A program made the translations under genes and the position numbers. The notes beneath the pieces were generated by a model. The model worked only from the letters and a program-made list of their open reading frames with translations, was not told the DNA's origin and made no database searches. A stretch of 64,000 bases of DNA from Serratia sp. AKBS12 (GTDB lineage: Bacteria; Pseudomonadota; Gammaproteobacteria; Enterobacterales; Enterobacteriaceae), in NCBI RefSeq assembly GCF_024793895.1, contig NZ_JANUSB010000007.1:248001-312000 (forward strand). The letters are read 5' to 3'. This document shows positions 17,198 through 28,299 of this stretch, piece by piece. Position 1 is the stretch's first letter; the number at the start of each line of letters is the position of its first letter.

Positions 17198-19516
17198 TCA
17201 CTGGCGGTTCTTCAATAGCCGCAATGCGTTCAGCGTCACCAGCGCGGTCGCGCCGGAGTCGGCCAGCACGGCCAGCCACAGGCCGGTCAGTCCCAACAGA
17301 CTGGTAATCAGGAACACGCCTTTCAGCCCTAACGCGATGGTGATGTTCTGCCGGATATTGGCATGGGTCGCGCGTGAAATACGCACCATTTCCGCGATGC
17401 CCAGCAGTCGGTTGTGGGTCAGCGCCGCGTCGGCGGTTTCCAGCGCGACGTCGGTGCCACTGCCCATGGCGATACCGATGCTGGCCGCTTTCATCGCCGG
17501 CGCATCATTGATGCCGTCGCCAATCATCGCCGTCGGCCGCAACAGGCTCAGTTGATTCACCGCGCTGACCTTGTCTTCCGGCAGCAGTCCGGCGCGATAA
17601 TCCAATCCCAACTCACCGGCGATAGCCGCTGCGGCGCGTGGGTTGTCGCCGGTAAGCATGACGCCGTTGATACCCAACTCACGGAGCGCCTCAATCGCCT
17701 GCCTGGCGTCGCCGCGCAGCGTATCGCGCAATGCCAGCAACCCGAGCGGCACGCCATCTGCCAATACCACCACGGCAGTTTTGCCAGCATTTTCCAACTG
17801 TTCGACCCGATTTTGCCATTGCTCGGAAAGCAGGCCGTCGGCGACCTTGGCCGGCGCGCCAATCAGTACGCGTTGTCCGTCGATCTCGCCCTCTACTCCC
17901 ATGCCGGCCAACGCACGGCGATTGGCGGCTGAGGGCAGCAGGCCGCCGTTGCGCTCGGCATGGCGAACGATCGCCTGTGCCAACGGATGGTGCGAGCCGG
18001 CTTCGACCGCCGCGGCCAGCACCAGCAAGCGTTGCCGATCGACATCGCCGATCGGCAGTACGTCGGTTACCGTCGGTTTACCCTCGGTCAAGGTACCGGT
18101 TTTATCGAAGGCGATGGTTTGCACCTGGCCCAGCTGTTCCAGCGCTGCGCCGCCTTTGATCAGGGCACCGCGCCGCGTGGCGGCTGCCAGCCCGGAGGTG
18201 ATCGCCGCCGGCGTCGAAATGACCAGCGCGCACGGGCAGCCAATCAGCAACAGCGTCAAACCACGATAAATCCAGGTTTCCCACGGCTGTGCGAACAGCA
18301 GTGGCGGCACCAAAATTACCGCGACCGCCAGCAGCATGATCGCCGGGGTGTAATAACGGCTGAAGCGGTCAAGGAAACGCTCGATGGGAGCGCGACGTTC
18401 TTCTGCTTCTTCAATCAGTTGCAGGATCCGATCGATGGCGTTGTTGCCCGGTTCGGAAACCACTTTCATTTGCGCGGCCTGATCGACGGACAGGCTGCCC
18501 GCCGCCACTTTCTCGCCCTGCTGGCGTTCGATCGGCACCGACTCGCCGGTCAGTGCGCTTTCATCGAAGCTGGCAAAGGCATTGAGCAGTTCGGCATCGG
18601 CTGGCAGGCGGGCGCCGGGGGCGATTTCAATCACATCGCCTGGGCGCAGGCTGGCAACCGGCACCCGTTGCCGCTGTTCCCCGCGGATCAGCAGGGCGTC
18701 TTCCGGCACCAGCGCCATCAAGGCGCTAATACCGCGGCGCGCACGGCTGGCTGCGTAGGACTCCAGCAGTTCGCCGACCATAAACAGCAGCAGCACCATC
18801 GCCGCTTCGGCCGTGGCGCCGATAAATAGCGCGCCGATGGCTGCAACGCTCATCAGCGTTTCGATGGCGAACGGCGTACCGCTGCGGATCAGACGCAGCG
18901 CTTTGCTGGCGATCGGCGCCAGCCCCACCAGCGTGGTGGCAATAAATGCGATGCGGCCAAACTGCGGGTTAATGGCGTTCAGCGCCCAACTGACGACCAT
19001 CAGTGCGGCCATTAACAGTAAGGGGCCGTATTCAGCCAGCCGCGACGGGGTTACCGCCGCTGCCTTTGCCTGGTCACCGATGCCGAGCAGGGTAAAGCCA
19101 GCCTTGCCGACCGCATCTTGCACGCGCTGGCTGATATCGCTCTGCGCGTCGACCACCAGTTTTTCCGTGGCGAACAGCACGCGGGCGCTGTCGACGCCGG
19201 GGATGGCGGTGACGGCATTTTCTATTTTTCGCGCACAGCTTGGACAATCCATGCCGTTGACTTTCCAACTAAAACGCTGACTGCCGGAAGGGGGGGCAGC
19301 GGCCAGCCTGTCGCTTTCTTCGTCCGGATCTGCGGGATCGCCGCTGCTGCAACAATGCGCGCTTTGGCATGGCTGCTGCGCCGTTTGCTGCGCGCCTACC
19401 GTTGCTGGTTGTTCGCTGCTGCAGCCGTGTTGGGCTTTGGCATGATCGTGGCCGCAGCCACAAGCGCTGTCGCTATGACTATGTGAATGTGTGTGCTGTG
19501 ATTGACGTGTCTGCAT
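17198..19516 (-). CDS. zntA: ZntA, Zn(II)/Pb(II)/Cd(II)-exporting P1B-type ATPase
   Basis: Inner-membrane metal pump that expels zinc, lead and cadmium. The order is: an N-terminal His/Cys-rich tail (HTHSHSHSDS, CGCGHDH), a heavy-metal-associated domain with GMDCPSCARK, paired helices, the actuator motif TGES, the CPC metal site in LLIGCPCALVIS, the phosphorylated Asp in DKTGTLTEG, and the nucleotide hinge GDGINDAPAMK. At 772 residues it is about 40 longer than E. coli ZntA (732), mostly from the longer metal-binding tail. A perfect MerR-type promoter lies upstream (19555-19586). Confidence 0.97.
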   Translation of the reverse strand: MQTRQSQHTHSHSHSDSACGCGHDHAKAQHGCSSEQPATVGAQQTAQQPCQSAHCCSSGDPADPDEESDRLAAAPPSGSQRFSWKVNGMDCPSCARKIENAVTAIPGVDSARVLFATEKLVVDAQSDISQRVQDAVGKAGFTLLGIGDQAKAAAVTPSRLAEYGPLLLMAALMVVSWALNAINPQFGRIAFIATTLVGLAPIASKALRLIRSGTPFAIETLMSVAAIGALFIGATAEAAMVLLLFMVGELLESYAASRARRGISALMALVPEDALLIRGEQRQRVPVASLRPGDVIEIAPGARLPADAELLNAFASFDESALTGESVPIERQQGEKVAAGSLSVDQAAQMKVVSEPGNNAIDRILQLIEEAEERRAPIERFLDRFSRYYTPAIMLLAVAVILVPPLLFAQPWETWIYRGLTLLLIGCPCALVISTPAAITSGLAAATRRGALIKGGAALEQLGQVQTIAFDKTGTLTEGKPTVTDVLPIGDVDRQRLLVLAAAVEAGSHHPLAQAIVRHAERNGGLLPSAANRRALAGMGVEGEIDGQRVLIGAPAKVADGLLSEQWQNRVEQLENAGKTAVVVLADGVPLGLLALRDTLRGDARQAIEALRELGINGVMLTGDNPRAAAAIAGELGLDYRAGLLPEDKVSAVNQLSLLRPTAMIGDGINDAPAMKAASIGIAMGSGTDVALETADAALTHNRLLGIAEMVRISRATHANIRQNITIALGLKGVFLITSLLGLTGLWLAVLADSGATALVTLNALRLLKNRQ

Positions 19517-19554
19517 AATGCCCCCTTCGGCAGTTAGTGGTGCTCACCTTGCCG

Positions 19555-19586
19555 ACTGTACACCCTGGAGCCAACTCCAGAGTCAA
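19555..19586 (-). promoter_or_regulatory. ZntR-type zntA promoter with 20-bp spacer
   Basis: On the minus strand, -35 TTGACT (19581-19586) and -10 TACAGT (19555-19560) are separated by exactly 20 bp. The spacer contains the perfect dyad CTGGAG-CCAA-CTCCAG (19565-19580). MerR-family regulators act on such over-long spacers by distorting the DNA, and the sequence is close to the E. coli ZntR operator. The zntA ATG is 39 bases downstream of the -10. Confidence 0.92.
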
Positions 19587-19589
19587 GCA

Positions 19590-21731
<2,142 letters not shown>

Positions 21732-21748
21732 TTGTCGACGTGTGTTGT

Positions 21749-21766
21749 GGGCCGGTTCGCCGGCCC
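21749..21766 (+). terminator. UUCG hairpin between serralysin and its inhibitor
   Basis: GGGCCGG-TTCG-CCGGCCC, a perfect 7-bp stem with the extra-stable TTCG tetraloop, 17 bases after the serralysin stop. Only TTACG follows, so it is likelier an mRNA-protecting or attenuating hairpin that sets the protease-to-inhibitor ratio than a full terminator. Confidence 0.6.
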
Positions 21767-21791
21767 TTACGAGTTAACCAGCGAGTCGTCC

Positions 21792-22169
21792 ATGATAAAA
21801 CGCATTTTCCGCGACGCTATGATGGCGGGCAGCATTTTAATGACAGGGGTGGTTATGGCCAGCAGTCTGGTTCTTCCTTCCGCACAGAGTCTGGCGGGAC
21901 AATGGCAGTTAGCCAACGGTGAACGGCAATGTCGGCTGGAGTTGCTGGCCGAGGCACAACATGACGCCAACGGCTACCAATTACGCGATCGGCAGCAGTG
22001 CCTCAAGGGCATTTTCAATGCCGAAGCCATTGGTTGGCGCGCGGCACCGGACGGTATTGCATTGCTGCGGGCCGATGGCAGTACGTTGGCGTTCTTTTCG
22101 CGCGACGGCGCGGTATATCGCCATGCGATCGGTGCCGCCGATGGCCTGACGCTGACGCCGCTGCGCTGA
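21792..22169 (+). CDS. inh: Inh-family serralysin inhibitor (periplasmic)
   Basis: Small periplasmic inhibitor of serralysin-type proteases, thought to protect the cell from protease that is misplaced in the periplasm. The 125-residue product begins with a signal peptide (MIKRIFRDAMMAGSILMTG...) and the mature part has the I38 family pattern: LAGQWQLANGERQCRLEL, two cysteines (ERQC and QQCLKG) expected to form a disulfide, and a short beta-barrel. The start ATG 21792 is chosen because it begins the signal peptide. It lies 60 bases after the protease stop in the same direction, the usual arrangement. Confidence 0.88.
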   Translation: MIKRIFRDAMMAGSILMTGVVMASSLVLPSAQSLAGQWQLANGERQCRLELLAEAQHDANGYQLRDRQQCLKGIFNAEAIGWRAAPDGIALLRADGSTLAFFSRDGAVYRHAIGAADGLTLTPLR

Positions 22170-22174
22170 GCGGA

Positions 22175-22194
22175 GGGTTCGCCGGCGCGAACCC
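22175..22194. terminator. Hairpin between convergent inh and yhhN
   Basis: GGGTTCGC-CGGC-GCGAACCC, a perfect 8-bp stem, six bases after the inh stop and eight before the yhhN stop on the other strand. No long T-tract. Confidence 0.55.
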
Positions 22195-22202
22195 GTGGCG
22201 AA

Positions 22203-22829
22203 CTACAGAAACAGCGAGCGTACGATCAGGAAATGGCCGCCAAAGTAGCACAGGGCCACCACGGCGTCGGCAGCGCGGAATTGCAGGCGATAGCGGTTCA
22301 GCAGCCATACCACGTTGGCCAGCAGCAGCAGCGAGGTCCCCGCCAGCAGCGAGAAGCCGTAATCGGTACTGCGCAGGAAGTACTGTTCCCCTGCCAGCCA
22401 CACCATCAGCAACGTCATGGCAACATAGGCGGTGATGGCCCATTTCAGCGCCTCCAGGCGTGTCCATATCGTGGCCAGCAACAGTGCGCCGACGATCAGC
22501 AGCGTCAGCGGCAATGGCCAGAACAGGCTGAAGGTCATCTGGCTGGCGAAGCTCAGGGCATACAGCAGGTGCGAAAGGAAAAATGCGCCGATGGCGTACA
22601 ATACGCGCTCGCGTGGCAGTAGCAACAGGGCGTCGCCGACCAGCGTGGCCAACAACCCGAGCACGATCAGATAACCGGCCGGCCCCAGCACTGGCGCTTG
22701 CCAGGCCAGCAGCAGTAATAGCAGCAGGGTAAGCGGTTTGAACACCCAGCGCTGCCAGCGTGGGCCACGGTAAGCGGCATCAACGAACAGCCAACCGGAA
22801 AAGAATACCGCAAGGAATGGCCAACTCAT
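22203..22829 (-). CDS. yhhN: YhhN, lysoplasmalogenase-family membrane protein
   Basis: A 208-residue integral membrane protein of the YhhN/TMEM86 family, with about eight hydrophobic helices. Mammalian members hydrolyse lysoplasmalogens, and the bacterial role is not established. Family features are [21 protein letters not shown] and the later [12 protein letters not shown], with the conserved Gly-Asp in a helix. Length equals E. coli YhhN (208). The ATG follows AAGGAAG. In E. coli it directly neighbours zntA on one side and yhhM on the other; here both junctions contain inserted genes. Confidence 0.9.
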   Translation of the reverse strand: MSWPFLAVFFSGWLFVDAAYRGPRWQRWVFKPLTLLLLLLLAWQAPVLGPAGYLIVLGLLATLVGDALLLLPRERVLYAIGAFFLSHLLYALSFASQMTFSLFWPLPLTLLIVGALLLATIWTRLEALKWAITAYVAMTLLMVWLAGEQYFLRSTDYGFSLLAGTSLLLLANVVWLLNRYRLQFRAADAVVALCYFGGHFLIVRSLFL

Positions 22830-23195
22830 ATGTCTTCCTTATTCATCACGGACGCCGTAGGTTGCCAGCGTCCAATATTGTCATCGGTGTCACTTCTTCA
22901 GTGTAGTCGCATGCCCGCGGTGTAGCCTGGTGGCGGGGCGGCTGCATGAACTGTACTCTATTTTTGCGTCGGTCGAATACCGGCTATTGCGATCCGCGCT
23001 GGGCTTATCACGATTGTCTGTGTGCTGTGCATGACACAACGCCAAGAGCAGGGCGGAGGAAACGGATGATGGGTAGGGTAATGGCTAACGGAAGTCGCGG
23101 TGGCAAAAAGTGACAACTCCCATCGGGGGAAGAAGGAGAAAGGAATTGTCACCGAGTATTAACGCCAGGAACATCAATAAGGCGTTTGGCGCAGG
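22830..23195. other. Spacer upstream of yhhN
   Basis: No gene seen. It contains the yhhN promoter area and, at its far end, the terminator of the DUF1090 gene (23105-23152). A 64-codon minus frame inside it has no ribosome site or motif. Confidence 0.5.
23105..23152 (-). terminator. Probable terminator of the DUF1090 gene
   Basis: On the minus strand GTGACAATTCC pairs with GGAGTTGTCAC (one mismatch, 21-base loop) and is followed by TTTTTG (plus-strand CAAAAA at 23104-23109). It lies 44 bases after the DUF1090 gene stop. Confidence 0.6.
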
Positions 23196-23588
23196 TTAGT
23201 GGCTGAGCGCCTGTTGCGCTTCGGCCAGTTCTTCTTTGGCAGAGGCCAGTTTTTTCTCTTTTTGTTTTATCTTCTTCTGGCTACCGGTTTCGCGTGCGTT
23301 CTGCAATTCATGCTCGCGCTCGGCAACCTTGCTTTGCTTTTCGGCAACTTTGGCCTGCCGTTGGCGCAGCAGGCCGTCGTCGGTGCAGTTACGCACGGTT
23401 TCGTCCAGCGCCGCCTGTAGGCCAGCAACCTGGTGGACATTGTTATGCGCCTTGGCGTAGCCGATTTGGTATTCGATTTCTGCGCGTTTGGCTGCACAGC
23501 CGGTGAGGGCATCGGCCGCCGACGCCACGGAAGAATAAGCGAAAGCGGCGACGAGGGTGAAGAGCCCAGCGGTAACGGTGTGTTTCAT
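23196..23588 (-). CDS. DUF1090 (YqjC-like) periplasmic coiled-coil protein
   Basis: A 130-residue secreted protein with a signal peptide ending in ASAAD, then one long charged helix. The Cys in LTGCAAKRAEIEYQI and the pattern of Lys/Glu/Gln residues match the DUF1090 family, of which E. coli YqjC is a member. Function unknown; related proteins appear in acid- and envelope-stress data. The ATG at 23588 follows AAGGAGC by nine bases; an upstream TTG would only add two residues. It begins the accessory region on the yhhN side. Confidence 0.82.
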   Translation of the reverse strand: MKHTVTAGLFTLVAAFAYSSVASAADALTGCAAKRAEIEYQIGYAKAHNNVHQVAGLQAALDETVRNCTDDGLLRQRQAKVAEKQSKVAEREHELQNARETGSQKKIKQKEKKLASAKEELAEAQQALSH

Positions 23589-24284
23589 AATCAACAGCTC
23601 CTTGTTGTGAAAAAGACAGTGTGGTCGCCACTATTTAAACCATTGTTAAATGGTATTAAGAGATTAGATTTAATCAGAGAGAATAATAAACATTATATTT
23701 TCCTTGCCGATTATTCCGTTTTTTTCGTGGTGTTATAAACCTGCCTGTCCGCTTGCGGGTTTTTGTGAACACGATTCAATTAATGGCAGAAACCCTCGGT
23801 TGTTCTCACGTTGGTAATCTCTGACTTTATAATTTGCACCTTGCCAAAGCGGATTGCCGGTGCTGGACGGATAAGTCGAGCTTATTTTATCTGATTAAGA
23901 GTTAAATCACAGCGATAGCGCGCCAGAGCGGGCCGTCGGCCCTGTCGTACGGGAGCCATTCGCTAGGTAAAGTGTATGTTGGTGGCCGAAAACCGAACGC
24001 GCCGGGGTAAAATAACCGGATATTTTATAATTAATCATAAAACTTTAAATCTCCTCGCTTAAATTCCCATCTAAATAATTTCATTCATTGTTAATTGAAA
24101 ATAGTTTATTAGAAAAAATTGCGGTCTGTCTTTACATTGTGCTCCGTCGTACACCCTTCTCGGTTTATAGCGTGGTATTCATCAGGCGCAGCAAGTCGTC
24201 GGCGAATTACCCTTAACTCCGTGGCAATTGATTGCCGTAGTAATTACGTATACACGATGTACTCACTAAAAAGGAAAGCAATAC
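23589..24284. promoter_or_regulatory. AT-rich upstream region of the type-1-like fimbrial operon
   Basis: About 700 bases without a gene. AT content rises sharply from roughly 24,000 to 24,130 (TTATAATTAATCATAAAAC and similar), which fits a silenced or H-NS-bound fimbrial promoter. I looked for paired inverted repeats of a fimS-like invertible switch and found none. Confidence 0.45.
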
Positions 24285-24839
24285 ATGAAACACAACCTGC
24301 TCGTTATGGCGATGGCGGCAACCGCAGCATTGAGTCTATCTTCTGCTTTTGCGGCCGACGGCCAGATCAACTTCAAGGGCGAAATCCTTGATTCAGCCTG
24401 TCAGGTCGTCAACAGCGTCAGTTCGCCATTGGACGTCACGTTGGGCAAGGTGGCCAAGACCGCTTTCTCCGGTGCCGGCTCTACGGCATCGCCGACCAAA
24501 TTTACCCTGCAATTGAGCGGCTGCCCTGCCAGCGTAACCAGCGCGACGGTGAAGTTTGACGGTCCTGCGGCTGACGGAGACAACGGCGTGCTGGCACTGA
24601 CCCAGGAAAGCGGCGTTGCAACTGGCGTCGGCATTCAGCTGACTGACGCCTCACAGAAAGTACTGCCGCTGTTCGACGAATCTGCCCCTTACAAACTGTC
24701 CCCAAGCACCGCTGGCACTACCGGTGGCGCCGATGTCGTTAACGACCTTGCCTTTATTGCGCGCTACGTTGCCACCGCGGCAACCGTAACCGCCGGCCCG
24801 GCAAATGCCGTCGCCAACTTCACCGTTAACTACAACTAG
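24285..24839 (+). CDS. Type-1-like fimbrial major subunit
   Basis: A 184-residue pilin that should polymerise into the fimbrial rod by donor-strand exchange. Signal peptide cut after SSAFA; mature part begins ADGQINFKGEILDSACQV, the classic N-terminal extension and first disulfide cysteine; the second Cys is in LQLSGCPAS. It ends with the alternating FTVNYN, and the penultimate Tyr is the chaperone-recognition feature. First gene of a plus-strand operon: pilin, chaperone, usher, adhesin, minor pilins. Its position and the hairpin just after it suggest it is the most abundant product. Confidence 0.92.
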   Translation: MKHNLLVMAMAATAALSLSSAFAADGQINFKGEILDSACQVVNSVSSPLDVTLGKVAKTAFSGAGSTASPTKFTLQLSGCPASVTSATVKFDGPAADGDNGVLALTQESGVATGVGIQLTDASQKVLPLFDESAPYKLSPSTAGTTGGADVVNDLAFIARYVATAATVTAGPANAVANFTVNYN

Positions 24840-24857
24840 GCAAGTTTCCCCTTGCCT
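24838..24857 (+). terminator. Attenuating hairpin after the major pilin
   Basis: AGGCAAG-TTTCCC-CTTGCCT, a perfect 7-bp stem overlapping the pilin stop codon. A second imperfect hairpin (GCCGGCGGCA / TGCCGTCGGC) lies at 24882-24903. Neither has a T-tract; such hairpins often stabilise the pilin mRNA relative to downstream genes. Confidence 0.55.
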
Positions 24858-24944
24858 GGCGCAGGGGGTTTTGCGTTGTGCGCCGGCGGCATTTGCCGTC
24901 GGCCGTTTCCCTAAACCCTAATTTCCTCAGCGGAGCTGTAAGCA

Positions 24945-25622
24945 ATGAATATTTGGCCAAACATGCTGATTGCCGCGTTATTGATGACGGCGAATATGGC
25001 GCAGGCCGGCGTGGTCGTCGGTGGTACCCGGCTGGTGTATGACGGCGGCAAGAAGGAGTCTTCACTGAGTGTCAGCAACCCGGACAAGATCCCGTATCTG
25101 ATGCAGTCCTGGATCGAACCCCAGAGCGGTGGCGCTGAGAAAGCCCCCTTTATTATCACGCCACCGCTGTTCCGGCTGGATGGCGGTCAGGAAAACGTGC
25201 TGCGCGTAGTACGCGCCGGCGGCAATCTGCCGGAAGACAGGGAATCCCTGTTCTGGATGAACATCAAGTCCATCCCCTCCTCGCCAAAGGACGAAAGCAA
25301 AAACACGCTGCAAATTGCGGTCAAGACCCGTATCAAGCTGATTTTCCGCCCAACGGGATTAAAGGGACAGCCCGAGGAGTTTACCGCGCAGCTGAAGTGG
25401 CAGCGTAGCGGCAGCCAGCTGCAGGTAACCAATCCGACACCATTCTATATGAACTTCCAGTCGGTGACGGTGGGTGGCAAAGAGGTGCCCGACGCTACCT
25501 ACGTCGCTCCGATGAGCAGCGCGCGCTTCACCCTGCCGGCCGGCGTCGGCAGCGGCGTGGTGCAATGGAAGATCATTAATGACTATGGCGGCATCGGCAC
25601 GGCGCATACCGGCCATCTTTAA
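24945..25622 (+). CDS. Periplasmic fimbrial chaperone (PapD/FimC family)
   Basis: Binds pilins in the periplasm, completing their fold and delivering them to the usher. The 225-residue precursor has a signal peptide ending MAQA; the mature part carries the conserved Arg in GTRLVYDGGKKE and the conserved Lys in AVKTRIKLIFRP, the two residues that grip the pilin C-terminus. Other family marks are FIITPPLFRLD and SLFWMNIKSIP. Two immunoglobulin-like domains are expected. It lies about 100 bases after the pilin and the same distance before the usher. Confidence 0.93.
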   Translation: MNIWPNMLIAALLMTANMAQAGVVVGGTRLVYDGGKKESSLSVSNPDKIPYLMQSWIEPQSGGAEKAPFIITPPLFRLDGGQENVLRVVRAGGNLPEDRESLFWMNIKSIPSSPKDESKNTLQIAVKTRIKLIFRPTGLKGQPEEFTAQLKWQRSGSQLQVTNPTPFYMNFQSVTVGGKEVPDATYVAPMSSARFTLPAGVGSGVVQWKIINDYGGIGTAHTGHL

Positions 25623-25725
25623 GCCTGCCGACAACCGAGCAAGTTAAAAGCGCACTTGTATAGGCGTTGGCATTTCAGGAGGCAGGCGTGACGAAAGACT
25701 TGCAGGTAACGGAGCATACGTACGG

Positions 25726-28290
25726 ATGAAAAACACACTCAGTCTCGGCGAGAAATGCAAGCCTATGCCAATCAAGCGCCTGGCCTATTTGATTGCCGCT
25801 CAGCTTGCGTTGACGGGGTTGCCGCTGAGCGTGCAGGCACGTGACTATTTTAATCCGGCCTTGTTGCAGCTCGATAACCCGCAGCAGGGCAACGCCGATC
25901 TGTCGGTATTCGAAGACGGCGACACGCAGGCGCCAGGCACCTACCGCGTGGATATCTACATTAATAATCAGGCGGTAGAGACCCGTGACGTTGAGTTTAC
26001 CCTGCAAAACGGCGCCGACGGCAAATCCAGCCTGCAACCCTGCCTGAGCGTCAAGGCGCTGGCCGACATGGGCGTCAAGACCCAACTGTTCCCCGGCCTG
26101 GGTGACAGCAACGCCCAATGTGCCGAATTAAGCGCTATCCCGCAGGCTAGCGCCCAGTTCCGGTTCAGCAACCAACAGCTGCTGCTGAGCATTCCGCAGG
26201 CCGCGCTGGCGCAATTGGCCCGTGGCTACCTCCCGCCCGCTCAGTGGGATGAGGGGATCCCCGCGTTGTTGCTGAACTACAGCGCCACCGGTGCCAATAA
26301 CTCTGCGCGTGGCAATGGCGGCAAGAACAGCAGCAGCCAGTACCTTAACCTGCGACCGGGCCTCAACCTTGGCGCTTGGCGGCTGCGTAACTATACCACC
26401 TACAGTCGCAGCGGTGACGGGCAGGATAAGTGGAACACGGTATATACCTATGGGCAGCGCGCTATTGCGGCACTCGATAGCCAACTGACGCTGGGCGACA
26501 GCAGTTCGCCGTCGGACGTGTTCGACAGCGTGTCGTTCCGTGGCGCCCAACTGGCGACGGATGACGACATGCTACCGGACAGCCTCAAGGGGTATGCGCC
26601 GGTGGTGCGCGGTATCGCCCGCAGCAATGCCCAGGTGATAATTCGGCAGAACGGCTATGTGATTTACCAAAGCTACGTCGCGCCGGGCGCGTTTGAAATC
26701 ACCGACATGTACCCGACCGGCGGCAGCGGCGATCTGTACGTCACTATCAAAGAAGCCGACGGCAGCGAACAGAAAATGGTGGTGCCATTCGCCTCCCTAC
26801 CGGTATTGCAGCGTGAGGGGCGCTTCAAATACAGCCTGACCGGCGGGCAGTATCGCTCTTATGACCGCAGCGTGGATCAAACGGCCTTTGGCCAGGGGAC
26901 GGCGATCTATGGTCTGCCGTATGGCATGACCGTTTACGGCGGCGGCCAGTTTGCCGACCATTATCGCTCGCTGGCGCTGGGGCTGGGCCAGAACCTTGGC
27001 GACTTCGGCGCGCTGTCGGCCGACGTTACACAGGCCTGGTCGACCCAAAAGGAGCGTTCAGAGGATCAGGGGCAGTCGTGGCGGGTGCGTTATAGCAAAA
27101 ATATCGTGCAAAGCGGCACCAACTTCGCCATTGCCGGCTATCGCTATTCGACCGCCGGCTACTACAGCCTGCAAGAAGTGCTGGATACCTATCGCGGCGG
27201 GGTGAGCGGGCCATCAGTGGAGCGCCGCCGCAACCGCGCCGAGATGACGGTCAACCAGAACCTGTGGCAGGGAGCCGGTTCACTCAGCCTTAACCTGGTG
27301 AGTGAGGATTACTGGAACAGCGGTCGCAGGACGCAGTCGCTCGGCACCGGCTATAACAACAGCTGGAACGGGATCAGCTATGGGCTGAACTACAGCTATA
27401 ACCGCAACTCGCTCGCCGGTAGCGGCGGCGCACGGAGATATGACAAAGACCAGCTGTTTGCCTTTAACGTCAGCGTACCGCTGGATCGCTGGCTGAGTAA
27501 CACCTATGCCAGTTACAGCCTGAACACCGGCAAACAGGGGGGCACCACCCATAGCCTCGGCATCAACGGCACGGCGCTGGCCGATAACAACCTGAGCTGG
27601 AGCGCACAGCAGGGCTTCGGTAACCGGGGGGTTGGCAACAGTGGCAATCTGAATGCCGATTATCGTGGCACCTATGCGGAAGTCATCGCCGGCTATGGCT
27701 ATGACCACAGCAGTCGCCGCCTGAACTACGGGCTGCAAGGCGGCATCATTGCACACGCTAACGGCGTCACCTTTGGCCAGCCGCTGGGGGAAACCGTCGC
27801 GCTGGTGCAGGCGCCCGGAGCCGCCGGCGTCGGCGTCAGCAACCAGACCGGGGTAAACACCGACTGGCGCGGCTACGCCATCGTGCCGTACGTCAGCCCA
27901 TACCGCAAGAATAGCATTGGGCTGAACACCGAAACGCTGCCGGACGACGTGGATCTGGCGCAAACCAACCAGACGGTGGTCCCCACGCGCGGCGCGGTGG
28001 CGCGCGCCAGCTATAGCGCCAGCGTCGGGCAGCGGGCGTTGATGACATTACTGCGCCAGGGGGGCGTGCCGGTACCGTTCGGCGCCACGGTTACCGATCT
28101 GGCAGCCGCCAGCGCACAGGGCTTTATCGTTGGTGACGGCGGGCAGGTCTACCTGACCGGGCTAAACGGCAGCGGCACGCTACAGGTGCAATGGGGTAAA
28201 GGTGCGAGTGAGCAATGTCGGGTGAGTTACAGCCTGCCGAAGACGCAGCCGCAAAGCGGCGTGATGATGGTTAATGGTTATTGTAAATAA
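25726..28290 (+). CDS. Outer membrane usher (FimD/PapC family)
   Basis: Outer-membrane assembly platform for the fimbria. 854 residues: signal peptide, N-terminal chaperone-binding domain (YFNPALLQLDNPQQGNADLS), a 24-stranded barrel with a plug, and C-terminal domains. Motifs include APVVRGIARSNAQVIIRQNG in the plug and PGAFEITDMYPTGGSGDLYV just after it. The C-terminal region has paired cysteines (EQCRVSY ... NGYCK). A second in-frame ATG at 25765 is an alternative start. It is nine bases from the adhesin gene. Confidence 0.95.
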   Translation: MKNTLSLGEKCKPMPIKRLAYLIAAQLALTGLPLSVQARDYFNPALLQLDNPQQGNADLSVFEDGDTQAPGTYRVDIYINNQAVETRDVEFTLQNGADGKSSLQPCLSVKALADMGVKTQLFPGLGDSNAQCAELSAIPQASAQFRFSNQQLLLSIPQAALAQLARGYLPPAQWDEGIPALLLNYSATGANNSARGNGGKNSSSQYLNLRPGLNLGAWRLRNYTTYSRSGDGQDKWNTVYTYGQRAIAALDSQLTLGDSSSPSDVFDSVSFRGAQLATDDDMLPDSLKGYAPVVRGIARSNAQVIIRQNGYVIYQSYVAPGAFEITDMYPTGGSGDLYVTIKEADGSEQKMVVPFASLPVLQREGRFKYSLTGGQYRSYDRSVDQTAFGQGTAIYGLPYGMTVYGGGQFADHYRSLALGLGQNLGDFGALSADVTQAWSTQKERSEDQGQSWRVRYSKNIVQSGTNFAIAGYRYSTAGYYSLQEVLDTYRGGVSGPSVERRRNRAEMTVNQNLWQGAGSLSLNLVSEDYWNSGRRTQSLGTGYNNSWNGISYGLNYSYNRNSLAGSGGARRYDKDQLFAFNVSVPLDRWLSNTYASYSLNTGKQGGTTHSLGINGTALADNNLSWSAQQGFGNRGVGNSGNLNADYRGTYAEVIAGYGYDHSSRRLNYGLQGGIIAHANGVTFGQPLGETVALVQAPGAAGVGVSNQTGVNTDWRGYAIVPYVSPYRKNSIGLNTETLPDDVDLAQTNQTVVPTRGAVARASYSASVGQRALMTLLRQGGVPVPFGATVTDLAAASAQGFIVGDGGQVYLTGLNGSGTLQVQWGKGASEQCRVSYSLPKTQPQSGVMMVNGYCK

Positions 28291-28299
28291 GGAAAATAT

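Noticed and set aside
23589-24284. A possible fimS-like invertible promoter before the type-1-like pilin
   Set aside because: No pair of inverted repeats and no recombinase gene could be found nearby.
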